A DNA stretch of 64,000 nt from Meghimatium bilineatum (GCA_034231615.1 CM067322.1:66387354-66451353), one strand, 5' to 3'. Positions 1 to 10,628 are shown, counted from the first letter of the stretch. Notes: generated by a model from the sequence alone, not told the origin. Numbers and translations: made by a program.

Positions 1-110
1 CCATTTTGGTTATATCAGTTTTTTTACTTTAAAAATAATGGGGATCATGATTCAAGTAATTTTGTCATTGTAACAGTTATATATTAATTTCCCACATAGG
101 CGGATCAGAA
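1..110 (+). repeat. Family F repeat, partial copy
   Basis: The block around 7-60 (TTGGTTATATC followed by AAAATAATGG) matches 63838-63900 and, more loosely, 31060-31100 and 31290-31340. It is a dispersed non-coding repeat cut by the window edge. No coding potential or terminal structure is visible. Confidence 0.45.
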
Positions 111-217
111 AATGTATAACCTAAAGCAATATTTTCCGTACGTCCGCAAAACTGATGTCCAGGTACCTACTGTTAGTAATACTGTCTATTAATATTACTA
201 GTAGGCCTAAAACGTCC

Positions 218-292
218 GGCTCTGTGGCAGAGTAGTACAGTGCCCGTCTATGACGGCTAAGGTACTGAGTTCGATCCCCACCACAGGCAATT
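218..292 (+). repeat. tRNA-like SINE head
   Basis: A box A-like motif (TGGCAGAGTAGT, 225-236) is followed about 30 bases later by a box B-like motif (GAGTTCGATCC, 267-277), the spacing of an internal RNA polymerase III promoter. The flanking arms do not fold as a convincing functional tRNA, so I read this as the head of a tRNA-derived SINE rather than a tRNA gene. Confidence 0.5.
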
Positions 293-467
293 GTGCATCC
301 AGACCGTTCAGAAAGCACTGGCAAACTGCTAAATGTATTTATATTGCCTAGAAAATCACTACATCCAAAAAATAATGGATTGATAGACGCATCCTGAATA
401 GGATATGCTACTAATTAGTAGGCTTAATAATAATTCAACATTTAAAAACTAACTGTGGTACTTTATG

Positions 468-1090
468 GGATAATGTGTCCACACTTTTAACGAAACAAAC
501 CATATATTATTTAATGAAACAAACTTTTGCTAAAGGCTCATACAATGCAACATCATTGATCTGTGTGTAACGCACTGAGAGGCCCTCCTCCCCTAGAGGG
601 AGGGGGGGCTCTCAGTATGTTGCATGCAGATCGAATGACCTGTAGCAAATGCTGCATGTTTTTATCTCCGCATCTTACCTCCACGGGATGACTACCACCT
701 ACTTAAAAGACAAAAACAGGTCATCATATTTTGACTGAGAACTGGACACAATAGACTAAACAGCCATATGTATACACAATTTTTAATTGGCACAACAGCA
801 CAGTGTAATTGTGGACAAGTCAACCAGACTTCAGAACATATCCTTCAAGAATGTGCAAACTATGACACATTAAGATGCACATACTGGCCTTCTGATACAC
901 CAATGAATGTTAAACTTTATGGTACAAAACAAGAAATGGAAAACACTGTCCAATTTATACAAGAAACAACACTGCCGATATAGACATTATTAGCGAACGA
1001 AAGAAGAAGAAGAAGAATCTCCGCATCTTGGAAGCTGTATGAAATCAGATATAATATTTAAAAGTTGGAGTGTGTGTGGACACATTATCC
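468..1090. mobile_element. Family E MITE interrupted by a LINE
   Basis: A perfect 17-bp terminal inverted repeat (GGATAATGTGTCCACAC, 468-484) pairs with 1074-1090. The interior lacks coding capacity and has a G/C-rich hairpin at 573-616 (ACTGAGAG and CTCTCAGT arms). A related element lies at 57255-57540 and shares the interior blocks around CACTGAGAG and GAAGCTGTATGAAAT. The element is split by the LINE at 677-1016; without that insertion and one target duplication it is about 270 bp. The superfamily is not determined because no clear target duplication is seen outside the inverted repeats. Confidence 0.65.
677..1016 (+). mobile_element. 5'-truncated LINE (ORF2 C-terminus) with target duplication
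   Basis: The reading frame through 768-983 encodes the C-terminal region of a non-LTR retrotransposon ORF2, with the Cys-rich C-x-C-G...SEHILQ-x-C signature, then a stop at LPI. The 3' end is GAACGAAAG followed by (AAG)n. The 13-bp direct repeat ATCTCCGCATCTT flanks the insertion (664-676 and 1017-1029), so this is a target-primed reverse transcription product inserted into the family E MITE. A near-identical C-terminus with an internal stop lies at 24860-25060. Confidence 0.75.
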
Positions 1091-1149
1091 TGTAATGAAC
1101 CCTAACTGCTGTCCATGCTAAAATTAATTTATTAAATTTAAAAGCACCC

Positions 1150-1435
1150 ATATGTTGCCTATGCCTAAAAGGGGAGAAAATAATAGCAGATTGTTTAAGT
1201 TTGCTTCCATGCATGTTGTAAGAGGTGACTAAAAAGGTTATGAAGCAAAGATGAATGCCCCATCCCATAATGATGATAGTTACTGATCCATTCAGTGACC
1301 CAGAAGTCATGCTGAAGTCGGATGTGTCAAATCAAAAGGCGCAAATATTGCAGCAAACCATGATAACACATTCTGTTTTCTGAACTACATCCTGCTAGTC
1401 TGCAGGAGTTTGAGAACGAATGTAGAAGAAAACTT
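1150..1435 (+). mobile_element. SINE-A copy, diverged
   Basis: The order of blocks matches the best copies (55305-55560 and 29530-29790): a GGGGAG-AA-AATAGCA start, GTAAGAGGTGACTAA, CATGCTGAAGTCGGATGTG, AAAGGCGCAAATATTG and GCAGGAGTTTGAGAACGAA, ending in GTAGAAGAAAA. Several substitutions show that it is old. Confidence 0.7.
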
Positions 1436-1847
1436 TAAAAATAGATTGGAGTGGGCCTGCACTCAAATGCAACAAAATACAGAGAAGTGATTTTACAAAA
1501 TATGGTAGGTTGCTTTATTTAAATTATTACAAGAAAGAGTAACAGATGCACGTTGAAAGCTCATTGCACACTTGAATGTTGTAATTTTGCTAATACTTAC
1601 TTTAAAGAATGTAATTAATAGCTTAAAGTACATTCACACTTTGACTCAGGGAACATTGGGATAAACATTCAGAGAGAGAAGACATTTAATAGACGCCACA
1701 TCACAGAAGAAAGTAGGACAAGTTCATGCCATTGAGATATTGAAGCCGTATTCAGCTGTATTTTTATTCACCAATTGTATACCTATGTGTGGGCCCACTT
1801 CCAAAAAATGATGTCTTCTTCTGCGATCACTCTCTTTTAATCACAAC
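1436..1847. other. No gene or recognisable repeat seen
   Basis: AT-rich sequence with no conserved reading frame, splice-bounded exon or repeat that I can match elsewhere in the window. Confidence 0.4.
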
Positions 1848-2630
1848 GAATATATCGTGTGATTTCCGTCGGGGAGCGTGAAATACGTTGTACTGCAAGT
1901 TCCACAGTAAAACTGTGTTATTTACACCTCGGTTGGCTCACTTTGTGGTCTGAACGTCCGTGGCCCAACACATCCTTTTTTCATCATGTCTTTAATTTGG
2001 GTAGTAGGCTTCCCTAGTCCGTGACAACCTGCCTATCTGTCGACGGGCACGCAGGTGTGTGGTGACTCTGCTGAGATGATTGTTGTTACGTCTATCTCGC
2101 ATAACGTGCTCTGGCATCTATGAACTTGCCTTGTGTAATTCTGTGCCTTTGCCCATCGGGTACTGAACCTTTACTCTTTTGCAAACCTGGTTCTGTATGA
2201 GGAAGAACTCGATAGAAGAGTTGGACCCTGGCTCTTTTGCCTTCTTATCCGAGGTGTCATTCACTGACATCGTGAACTCCTCTCCCAAGTTTGAGTCTCA
2301 ACCATGCTTTTGGGAGCAAGGAGTTCTCGAGCTGAGTGACCTTGTCCCATTTGTACCTAGCACATTGGTTACTGAACTCTTTCTCTCTGCCAGTAGAGTT
2401 GGGTCAGGGATGCCATCATTGTCCCTTTTGTGCCTGAGCCCAAGGGGTATGGAACCCTTTCTCTCTGTAATATATTTCCGGAATAAGAAAGCTTGACATT
2501 AGAGTTGGGCCATGGCTGTCATCGTTGTCCCTTTTGTGCCTGAGCCTATCGGGTACGGAACCCTTTCTCTTCGCGAGCTTGTTTCCAGTATAGGAAAGCT
2601 CAACATTAGAGTTAGGCCAGGTTACTTAAC
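1848..2630 (+). repeat. Family D long non-coding repeat, copy 1
   Basis: Homologous to 27300-28290 and 41033-42005. Shared blocks in the same order are GATTTCCGTCGGGGAGCGTG, CTTCCCTAGTCCGTGACAAC, TTGCCTTGTGTAATT, GCCCATCGGGTACTGAACC, a GAAGAACTCGATAGAAGAG block, and CGTGAACTCCTC near 2270. The ATCGGGTAC-GAACC subunit recurs near 2548, so the repeat contains internal subrepeats. The 105-codon open frame here is not preserved in the other copies. I know of no named family that matches. Confidence 0.6.
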
Positions 2631-3114
2631 CAGGCGCCCATGATTGGGTATGGGTCTCTGCCCATAAGGAGCACAGGTAACACTGTGCTGTCTTTGCATG
2701 TGTTCAACAGACAAATTGTACTTCTCTGGAGACTCATTATTCTTGCCGTGGTAGGTTTTTAGACATGACAACCCAACACTCCAGACCTGTCTTTAACTGT
2801 GCTGCGATAGTGTTTTGATAGGATGCCGAGGTTTTATTCAGACATATTGTTTGTCTGGTGAAAACAATTCTGTCTGCACTGCCCCAGACATCATTCATAA
2901 AGTGTTGGCCAAATTAAATCGCATGTGCTTCGTAACATTTTTAGAGTGCACCATGAGGAATTGCATATTCCTTAGTACCCCAGTTTAATAATATTATAGT
3001 ATCCTGTGTATTGTCTTTCCCCAGGTGAATAATGACTGATTGTATCCACACTTGCTGTAAAGCAGAGGGGTGGGAGTCTCAGTTATCATTCCAAGGCCAG
3101 ATGTGTCAAGTCCA
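2631..3114. other. No gene seen
   Basis: This may include a diverged 3' continuation of family D. No coding exon or structured element could be supported. Confidence 0.35.
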
Positions 3115-3315
3115 TATTTTTAAAATGTTATCTTGATGTTTTCTATCCACCATTTTCGTGGTCTACCTTTGACTCTATATCCAGATATTCTTTTGCTATA
3201 TGCTCATTTTGGTATTGGTTTGTGTTCATTCTCATTAAGGTGACCAACCATTTTACTGTTTTCCTAATTTCTTCATTTATTAACCATTGTAGATTTCTCA
3301 GACACTTCATTCACA
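3115..3315 (-). pseudogene. Decayed LINE ORF2 C-terminus (same type as 49560-49925)
   Basis: Read on the minus strand, an interrupted frame resembles the post-RT region seen at 49694-49897: a CLRN...NEEIRKTV segment, then a LMRMN-like segment and a SR-rich end, with stops. It is homologous in order to 49560-49925 and 8370-8600. Too diverged to assign a clade. Confidence 0.45.
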
Positions 3316-3649
3316 TATAACAATTTTATTTTGCTTTTGCTACAAGACTATTACTGACCATGTTTGACAGTGGTAGCAGAGTGCTTGTATAAAAATTGTA
3401 GATAATATAGTCTTTAATATCCTATACTAAGCAAAATGGGAGACAATACAAAGCAGATATGAAAAAAATGTTATGTAGTAGCTAAAATACAAGTAAAATA
3501 ATAACCAAAGTGTTAGAGCATATCCAACAAAGTGAAGTGCCGCAGCAACAAAAATAAGAAGTGAGGATAACAACTAAGGATCAATAAGGATAACAACTAG
3601 TACATTATTCTTAGTGTTATCACTTCCTTTTTTTGTGTAAACAATGTGT

Positions 3650-3722
3650 TGTGAGCAAGATTTAAACTTATGATCTCTTGAGCACAAAAGTGAACATCAT
3701 AACCACTGTACCACAGAGACTC
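3650..3722 (-). repeat. Degenerate tRNA-like SINE head
   Basis: The minus strand reads GTCTCTGTGGTACAGTGGTT followed by a weak box B-like AGTTTAAATC about 35 bases on. The box A match is good and box B is decayed. This resembles tRNA-derived SINE heads rather than a working tRNA gene. Confidence 0.35.
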
Positions 3723-3879
3723 CACATTTACAATGACACTGATATAGGTCAGGAGTGAACAAAATACAGCCATTGGTCAAATCTTGTCAACCAGTTTGAA
3801 TTAAAATTAATATATAAGCATTAGCATATATAAACACATTTTGCATTATACTTACTAAATATTTGCAATATATTTTAGC

Positions 3880-4784
3880 ATGTCTGCAACTTCCAAGAAG
3901 CACAGGGAATTTGTATCTGAGCCTATGGGAGAGAAGTTGGTTACTGAACTTGCAGGTATTGGAAAAGCCCTTGGTGATAGACTGATAGAGAACAACTATG
4001 ACAAGGTAATACTTAGAAAAAATTTCATAACTATGTTTATATATTTAGAAACTGTGAAAGTAATTTAATTTATACATTGTAATTTATACATTCATTGAAA
4101 CATTCATTGATGTGATGAACAAAATTTGTTGTAGTAGATCAAGTAATAACATATAATGTCATATCATTAGTAGAGATCAGTCCTAGAGAAATTCTTTCAT
4201 TATTGTAACATAGACACTATTTGGACAATCTGTCCAGAAGTCTTGTACTCTATACATGTGTCAACAAAAGATGCATTTTGAGTGGTCATTGGAAAACTGC
4301 AATAAAATCATTAAATCTTCAATTATCAGCATTGAATCTAATAACAACCTCTGCCATTTTGGAATGACATTTGTAATAACCAGGAAGTCCCACATTTAAT
4401 AATACTGGAACAGAGTCTGCAAAACTCTCCAAAATAGTCCTGTTAATGGGTAACTTGTGGAAGTCTTAGGATCAATAACAGTTAATAGAATGAACATGTT
4501 TGACTGGAACATAATAACTGAGCTTGTATCCAGATGCATCACTTGGAGATTAATTATAAGTAGATTTTGTTCATATGTTTCTTGAGCGTACAAAAATAAG
4601 TCAAGAAACTCATTTTACAAGTATTTATTTGTTTCAGGCTTATACTGTGCTTGGTCAGTACCTCTTGTTTAAGAAAGATGAGACTCTCTTCAAAGACTGG
4701 CTGAATGATATCTGTGGAGCCAACTCCAAACAACAGAATGATTGTTTCCAGTGTTTGAAGGAGTGGTGTGATGCCTTCTTGTGA
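3880..4784 (+). CDS. BANF1: Barrier-to-autointegration factor, two exons (complete)
   Basis: Small dimeric DNA-bridging protein of the nuclear envelope and chromatin, known in animals to bind dsDNA, LEM-domain proteins and lamin. The CDS is join(3880..4005, 4638..4784), 90 aa against 89 in human. Exon 1 gives [19 protein letters not shown] and the helix-hairpin-helix core [10 protein letters not shown]. It ends in phase 0 at AAG|gtaata. Exon 2 follows a TTTGTTTCAG acceptor and carries the conserved block from [12 protein letters not shown] to a WCDAFL terminus and stop. All family landmarks are present and no residue looks broken. The sequence just before the ATG (ATATTTTAG) looks like a splice acceptor, so a 5' non-coding exon upstream is likely but not located. 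The 632-bp intron has no insertion that I recognise. Very high confidence in identity. Confidence 0.96.
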
Positions 4785-5096
4785 TCTTAACTTTCTTGCT
4801 GAGTTCGATATACATGTTAATGGACCAGTTTTATCTCATGCTTACACTGGCTGTATCTTGTTTATGCATTTAAACTAGGTACTTTCATGTTTAACTGGCA
4901 CACAAGTTTATGATTTGATATGAAATAATAAGTTTTAGAAAACTTTTTTTCCTTGACAACTTCGCTTGACAATATATCATTTTTCATTCACAAAAGAATG
5001 GCGTTCATTCACAAAAATGATTGTTATGACCCTTCTGCGAAGCGAAGAGACATTCTTTTTTTCTATAGTAATCTAATGAACATATATCATGTAAGA

Positions 5097-5102
5097 AATA
5101 AA
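5097..5102 (+). promoter_or_regulatory. Candidate poly(A) signal for BANF1
   Basis: AATAAA lies 313 bases after the BANF1 stop codon, in AT-rich sequence. It is the first canonical hexamer I noted downstream, so a 3' UTR of roughly 330 bases is plausible. No transcript evidence. Confidence 0.45.
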
Positions 5103-5559
5103 AATACAGTAGTAGGATGTGTCTATTTCTGAACTGATTGCTGTGTTGTTATTTGTATTATTAATTGTTGTTCATTTTACCTTGTTTATACTGTATTTTG
5201 TGTAATATTACAATTTGTTTCATTATGTGTGCCTGTTTAACAGGGAAGTACAAAAAACTATGTTCTTACATAGTTTATATTCTATGTTACAGTTTTAAAA
5301 AAAAAACACTAGCACAGAAATGTCAGTAAAAAAGAAATGTTTGTGCCGTGTTAACTCTACCTGCACAGTAATAAGATGTTCAGACACACATAAGGTATCA
5401 ATAATATCCCACCATTACTTACAGCACCAATCTGCTGTTTTGTTGTGAATGTTAATTTATAAATTTAATACAATCATATTTTGTATGATAAAACACTTTT
5501 TCACAAATATAATCTCCTGAATTTGTTCTAAGACCCATGCTGATTAGTGTCATATAATC

Positions 5560-5745
5560 CATAGAATGAAATACGTTGTGTCTTCATTTATAGCTTGTTG
5601 TGATTTTCATCCTGACACATCTGACTTCAGCGTGACTTTTGTACCATCTAACCCATGTGTGTTTCCAACAGCACCACACGCCTCCTTAGCCAGCTCTTAT
5701 ATTATGTATTACAGTCCACAGAATTGTTTTCTTTGCTCCTCTTTC
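5560..5745 (-). mobile_element. SINE-A copy, degenerate
   Basis: Minus-strand SINE-A landmarks remain on the plus strand: GAATGAAATACGTTGTGTC, CCTGACACATCTGACTTCAGC and GCCTCCTTAGCC. Both ends are eroded. Confidence 0.55.
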
Positions 5746-5771
5746 ATGCCATAGCAAATTCTTTAATGAAT

Positions 5772-6128
5772 TTCCTATAGGGAACATAAGACCAATATGT
5801 ACATAAGAAATAAAGTAGAGATGTGTGCAGGTGTTCAGGAGCCACTGCTTTCAATAGTGAAACGATGAAAACTAGCATGGTTCGGACATGTATGTAGGCA
5901 AGATTCCTTGTCAAAAACAATACTGCAGGGAACTGTTGAGGGTGGAAGAAGCAGAGGAGGACAAATAAAGGCATGGACAGACAACATCAAGGAATGGACA
6001 GGGCAAGATATTTCCACACTCATCCGCATCGCTGAGGATAGAATTCGCTGGAGGACTCTGTGTGCTGAAGCATCCAATGTGGTACCCCTACGACCCTGAA
6101 GGGTTACGGGTTTATTGATTGATTGATT
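5772..6128 (+). mobile_element. RTE-like LINE 3' end, 5'-truncated
   Basis: Encodes the ORF C-terminal region shared with 17575-18199, 22699-22956 and 53126-53835: an EHKTN-type start, AWFGHVCR, a TILQGTVEGGRSRGGQIKAW segment, DNIKEWTGQDI and a terminal ASNVVPLRP then stop. The 3' end is CCTGAAGGGTTACGGGTTTA plus (TTGA)n, a short tandem tail of the sort known for RTE elements. One frame is open from 5908 to the stop, and the upstream part has a frame break. Confidence 0.7.
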
Positions 6129-6475
6129 TCTGTCCAGTTAGACATATAAGAAAACAACTGTTTCTGTGGTCAATATTTTTCTTGGATCAATCTGGGAGTA
6201 GAGATGCAGGCATCATCATGCCATATCTGCTCCTAATTGTATCTCTGTCTACCTCCTGCTCGTCGCTCCTTAATGTTAATTTCAAATAAGTTCTTCATCA
6301 TATTGTGGTATAAAAATTCATAGGAAAGATATGGTATCTTTCCTATTAGCTTTTTTTTCTATTGATAACTGCTATGGTCACATGATGAATCACCCTCCCG
6401 CCCCCTTTTTTAGATGTATGATTATTATTACATTTATGTAATTTTGTATTTGGTTGTCATGTTATTCAAAAGCAC
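6129..6475. other. No gene seen
   Basis: AT-rich spacer with pyrimidine tracts. No exon, RNA gene or repeat match supported. Confidence 0.35.
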
Positions 6476-6479
6476 TGGA

Positions 6480-6860
6480 GAAGATATTGAATTCATTTGA
6501 AAATAAATGTCTTGCAAAACTTTAAATATTGGTTGGGAAGAATTCAAGTCAACAAACAAGTGCGAGAAGACAGCAAAATGTCTCTATAACAATAAGAAAA
6601 TCATGGGCGTACATCGGACATGTATTTAGAATGAATGAAAAAATCTGGCACTACAAGCATTAAAATGGGTACCAGGTGGCAAAAGAAAAATGAAGAAGAT
6701 CTAGAGAGACTTTCCGCAGAACAACCATGAAAGACGGTATGACTGTAGGTCTCGCAAGAATTACACACAGTAGCATCACATCGCTCAAACTGGAGAGCTC
6801 TGGTTTCTACCCATGCACCTTATTCGACGCTGAAGGGACATAGATAGATATGGTGTCATT
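6480..6860 (+). pseudogene. Decayed LINE ORF2 C-terminus
   Basis: With frameshifts, the plus strand gives the typical post-RT region of a non-LTR element: a FENKCLAKL-like segment, WAYIGHVFRMN near 6600-6640, a GKRK-type basic segment, and an ALCST-like DAEGT end followed by a (GATA)-type tail (ATAGATAGATA). At least two stops or frame breaks make it non-functional. Confidence 0.6.
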
Positions 6861-7370
6861 CCCCTACAAACACATTACTGGTAGATTTGTTTTGCTTCCC
6901 AAAAATTATGAGCAATGAAAATCTTTAATTTTATGTGTGGGGGGGGGGGCTATCTCTTGAGCTATCTGTCATTCCCAGAACACTCCAACTCTCAGCTGTG
7001 TGCACTATTTTGAGAAGCCTAAACATTATTGGGGGGGGGGGGGGGTGTTTGTGGTTCCTAATGAGTAATCCAATCACAGGAAAGCCTACACCAATTTGAT
7101 ATACAGTGTGTTGGCCACTTTTTAGCATATATCCATATGACTGCATGGATTCAATATGGCCAATTAATTAGGTAGAACCACCTAGATGATATTAAATTTT
7201 TACATTGTACTTCAAAACTTCCACAGAATTAGCGTGGACAATTTTAATCCTGTCCTTAAATTCCGGAGGTTGTGGTGACTGGATTACCAGAACCACAGCC
7301 TCGACTATTTTTAATGATTGTAAAGCTCTGATAATACCCAAATTGGACTAACATCCACAGTTGAAAGGAT

Positions 7371-7645
7371 CATACCCCACCATTGCACAGCCTCATCCTG
7401 TCCAATCTTCAATATTATCAATTCATACTTTCTTTCTTCCACTGTCTCTTGTAGGACAATCTTGGAGAGTCATGATGCGCCATCATACCCCACCATTGCA
7501 CAGCCTAATCCTTCCAATCTTCATTTTCAATCCATACTTTCCTTCTCCCACTCTGTCTCTTGTAGGACAATCTTGGAGTGTCATGATGCAATTAGTGCCC
7601 AAACAGCACACGTTGTGCATGATTTCACCACCGACATGTTCTAAT
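7371..7645 (+). other. Putative terminal exon in a 123-bp tandem duplication
   Basis: A 123-bp unit (7371-7493) is repeated from 7494 to about 7605. Each unit ends with a pyrimidine tract and a good acceptor (CTGTCTCTTGTAG), followed by GACAATCTTGGAG. After the second acceptor an open frame (TILECHDAISAQTAHVVHDF and a few more residues) runs to a stop near 7643. It reads like a last coding exon whose junction has been duplicated. I do not recognise the protein, and no upstream exon was found. It could equally be an anonymous local duplication. Confidence 0.35.
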
Positions 7646-7968
7646 TGACCTATTCATTTATTTATTTTGTTCCTCACATATACATTGGTTTATATTCTAT
7701 TATTCACTGATGCATTTATTCTACTTTTCCATATTTTGTTCATTCTGGACATATTTAAAGTTACCAGAAGTTGCTCAACACTGGTGACACTACAGTACTA
7801 TTATAAAAGTATAATTTCATAATAGCAGTGTCATGCTTAAAGCAAACTCAGTGAATTCAGTAGTATATTACTATAGACATAGGATACATTTAAAAAAAAG
7901 TATTGGTGGGGTTGAAAATTAAAAACATTTTATTAATAAAATATATGTGGATAATAAATATAAAACAA

Positions 7969-8132
7969 CTTGGTCCAGACCTACAAAATATGTATGTAAT
8001 AACAGAAATTTGCTATTTGCAGTACACAAAATATAGAATAAATGTAATTGGGAATTTTTTAAAGTGTTGTTATATAGAGAAATTTGTTATAAAAGAATAT
8101 GTTATAGAGGGATTCCACTGTAATAGTTTATG
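7969..8132 (+). repeat. MITE-like repeat, copy 1 of a local pair
   Basis: About 160 bp nearly repeated at 8739-8903, both ending in TTATAGAGGGATTCCACTGTA-type sequence. The end resembles the TTATAGAGG-TTTCACTGTA termini of Tigger/pogo-type MITEs (family knowledge, unverified here). No inverted partner end was found. Confidence 0.45.
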
Positions 8133-8369
8133 TCCTAGTTGGAATTTTTTTTTATAGAGGATTGCAAAAAAGTGATTGCTTCTGTTTAAGACCCTATTAC
8201 TTTAAGATTATTGCTTGTAATGTGTGGTTGTATGCTTTTTGGTGATCTTTTTACAAGAAAGTACGGTACATATGGAAAACTCAAGTATAATTAAGGCAGT
8301 CTTCTGCTTGATACCTGCATTTTTTGGGGTTTACCTTTTATCATTCATTTTATCTATCTATCGTCTTTT

Positions 8370-8600
8370 CACTGCTTATGCTGTGAAGCATCACAGGATA
8401 TAACAACAATTGGTTTTCGGGTTATTGCATGTTTGGTCACTTGATATGCAGTAATACTGTGTCGTGTAAGAAATTTTGGTAACTCCTTCAAGCTACCTTT
8501 TTCTTGATCTTCCTCTGTATCTTGCTATTTCCATTTTCTTGTATGCTCTTCAAGCTGGCCAATAAGAGTTGATCCGTATTAGTTCTTTTCAATTATTATT
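8370..8600 (-). pseudogene. Decayed LINE ORF2 C-terminus
   Basis: Minus-strand homology to 49560-49925: the plus strand carries GGTAACTCCTTCAAGC, then TCTTCCTCTGTATCTTG and TTCCATTTTC, which are the same blocks in the same order. The 3' tail is (GATA)n (TATCTATCTATCG on the plus strand near 8352). Confidence 0.5.
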
Positions 8601-8633
8601 CAGTAGGAGTTATAATTATCGGCATATATGGTA

Positions 8634-8738
8634 TAAATAGACAAAAACTAGAAGTTAATAACTTTAAATATTTAGGGTCTTGTATGATCAGTAATGGAAA
8701 CACTAACAAAGAAATAAATACTGCAGAATCCAATTATA
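8634..8738 (+). pseudogene. LINE reverse-transcriptase thumb fragment
   Basis: The plus frame reads NRQKLEVNNFKYLGSCMISN and continues NKEIN. This matches the KYLGS block that follows the RT catalytic domain in several LINEs here (compare 53700 and 12250). It is cut off at the MITE-like repeat starting at 8739. Confidence 0.6.
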
Positions 8739-8903
8739 ACAAATTGGTCCGGACTGACGAAATATGTATGCTGTAACAGAAATTTGCTATATATAGTACA
8801 GACAATATAGAGCAAATATAATTGGGGATTTTGAAAAGTGTTGTTATACTGGGAAATTTGTTATAAAAAAATACTCTATAGAGGGCTTTCACTGTACTAG
8901 TCT
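8739..8903 (+). repeat. MITE-like repeat, copy 2 of a local pair
   Basis: Direct repeat of 7969-8132, beginning near TTGGTCCGGACTGACG and ending GGGCTTTCACTGTACTA. It abuts the RT thumb fragment directly, so the insertion probably truncated that LINE. Confidence 0.45.
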
Positions 8904-9059
8904 TGAAGCAGAGTTGGCTGAAATATTGTATTGAACGTCATGTAGATGATAAGCACAGTATTATTCATAAGCACACGCTTCATTAAGCAAAGAATAAGCA
9001 CAGTAATGAAGATCTGTAATAATACCTATGTTTTTATATGTAGGTGAGGTGAGCAATTA

Positions 9060-9138
9060 CAGTGGGAATGCAGAGAAAACCGATCATCATTCAGTCATTG
9101 ATGCCTAACAGAAAAAAGACAATAGATAGATAGACGAT
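9060..9138 (+). repeat. LINE 3' tail fragment
   Basis: GAAAACCGATCATCATTCA and the following AAGACAATAGATAGATAG match the end of the element seen at 54070-54275 and, reversed, 8340-8430. Only the last 75 bases or so are present. Confidence 0.4.
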
Positions 9139-10180
9139 AGAATGGAGAAAACACAGGCTTTTGAAAATAACTTTTACAGAAGAGTTTGCTCATCAATTAT
9201 ATGGAACAAAAAAAGTATATGTTTGTGCATGTCAACAAGAACATCTAATAGAATTTGTGGTTTGAGTACATGATGAGGCATGGTTTCCTTTACAAAGTTA
9301 AAGAAGAGGACAAAGGAAAGTATAGATTTCTAATATCAAAGACAGGAGTAAATTTCTCTACACTCGTTCAGAGAGGCATGGTGGAATTTTAGTATTGCTA
9401 TTTCTAAAATGGCACCCCTTTCATGAGTTTAATGATATTTTTTTCTTTCGATTTTTTAATTATTTTTGTGTGTGAAACAAATGTATTGCTTGAAACAATA
9501 AACAAACAAAGAGAGAACTGTCCTAGATGGAACTTTCTTCACAAACAACAGTATACAGAGAATGTTCAACGTTTGTATTTGCTTGTTAATAAACTTTCTG
9601 TACGATCCACTAAACCTTTGGTGCTTTTATTTTGACAGTTTTTAGTAGTTTCCACTGTGATTGTCCAACTCATTTCTAATTTTATTTTGTTCTGTAAAAG
9701 TGAGACTGTTTATATGCAAACAAATATGGCCGGTGTTTATGGTAACAATTTAAAAAATAAGTACGATAAGGGGAGTATTGAGCAAAGCGAGGATAAAAAA
9801 AGGTGCAACCAAAGAATTCCACGCACGGGTAAAGTTCGGACTTGCTGTTCAATAAGTTTCAGGAAGTATCTTTTTTTTTCTTGAAGAGGAATATGTAGAG
9901 TATTGCTATTTACCAGTTATTGCTATATGACCATGTCCAAGTGTATTATAATATCAAAAGTAACTTTGCACACTCTGTGAAATCCTATGAGTGAATGTTA
10001 CCTAGTTTGTCTCTATACATTTAAAAAATGGATGTCAACAATATGTCTACATTGATTTCGGCTTGGAAAACTGACTCTGAAACTTTTGAAATGCTGCTTT
10101 CGTGTATTCCAGCCTAGGTAGATCCAAATTTTGATCGCTATTACCATTTCAAAGAGGGGCGCAGATTATTTGATGATGAA
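9139..10180. other. No gene seen
   Basis: Contains short open frames without recognisable domains or splice context. AT-rich, with no repeat match found in this window. Confidence 0.35.
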
Positions 10181-10189
10181 TCCCTTCAC

Positions 10190-10615
10190 AACAGGGTCAG
10201 GTCAATGTTGATTGTGTTCTTTGACACTGATGGACTGGTTCATTATGAGTACAGTGTGTCCCTACTCAGAAGTGTACAGCACTGAGAAGTAGTTCAAGGC
10301 TATTGCATTGTGCTTCATGATAGTGCCCCTTCACACAGGTCTGTCGCCACAAATAGATTTTTGATGAAACACTGCATTTCGTTGCTCCGACAGTCTCCAT
10401 GCTCACATGATCTTGCTCTGTGTGACTTTTTCTTGTTTCAATAACTTAAGAGAACAACAAATGGTCGCTGATTCAATGACATTAAAGAGATATCAAAGCA
10501 GTTTAACCAGAATAATTATTCAAAAAAATGTGTACCATGGTAGCTGGCAAAAAATGTTGTTGAAATATGTTTAAATAATCACTTGACTACTTTGAACGAA
10601 ATAGAACTGGGTACA
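10190..10615 (+). pseudogene. Mariner-type transposase remnant
   Basis: With frame breaks, the plus strand encodes recognisable mariner (DD34D family) transposase blocks. A SMLIVFFDTDGLVHYEY segment carries the second catalytic Asp region, a HDSAPSHRS block follows, and then SPCSHDLALCDFFLF, matching the family's YSPDLAPCDYHLF motif. A C-terminal NVVEICLNNHL tail is present. Several stops interrupt it and no inverted repeats were found, so it is an old inactive copy. The N-terminal DNA-binding half is missing. Confidence 0.75.
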
Positions 10616-10628
10616 AAGGATTACTCAT

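Noticed and set aside
2179..2496. 105-codon open frame
   Set aside because: It lies within family D, and the frame is not kept in the copies at 27300 and 41033.
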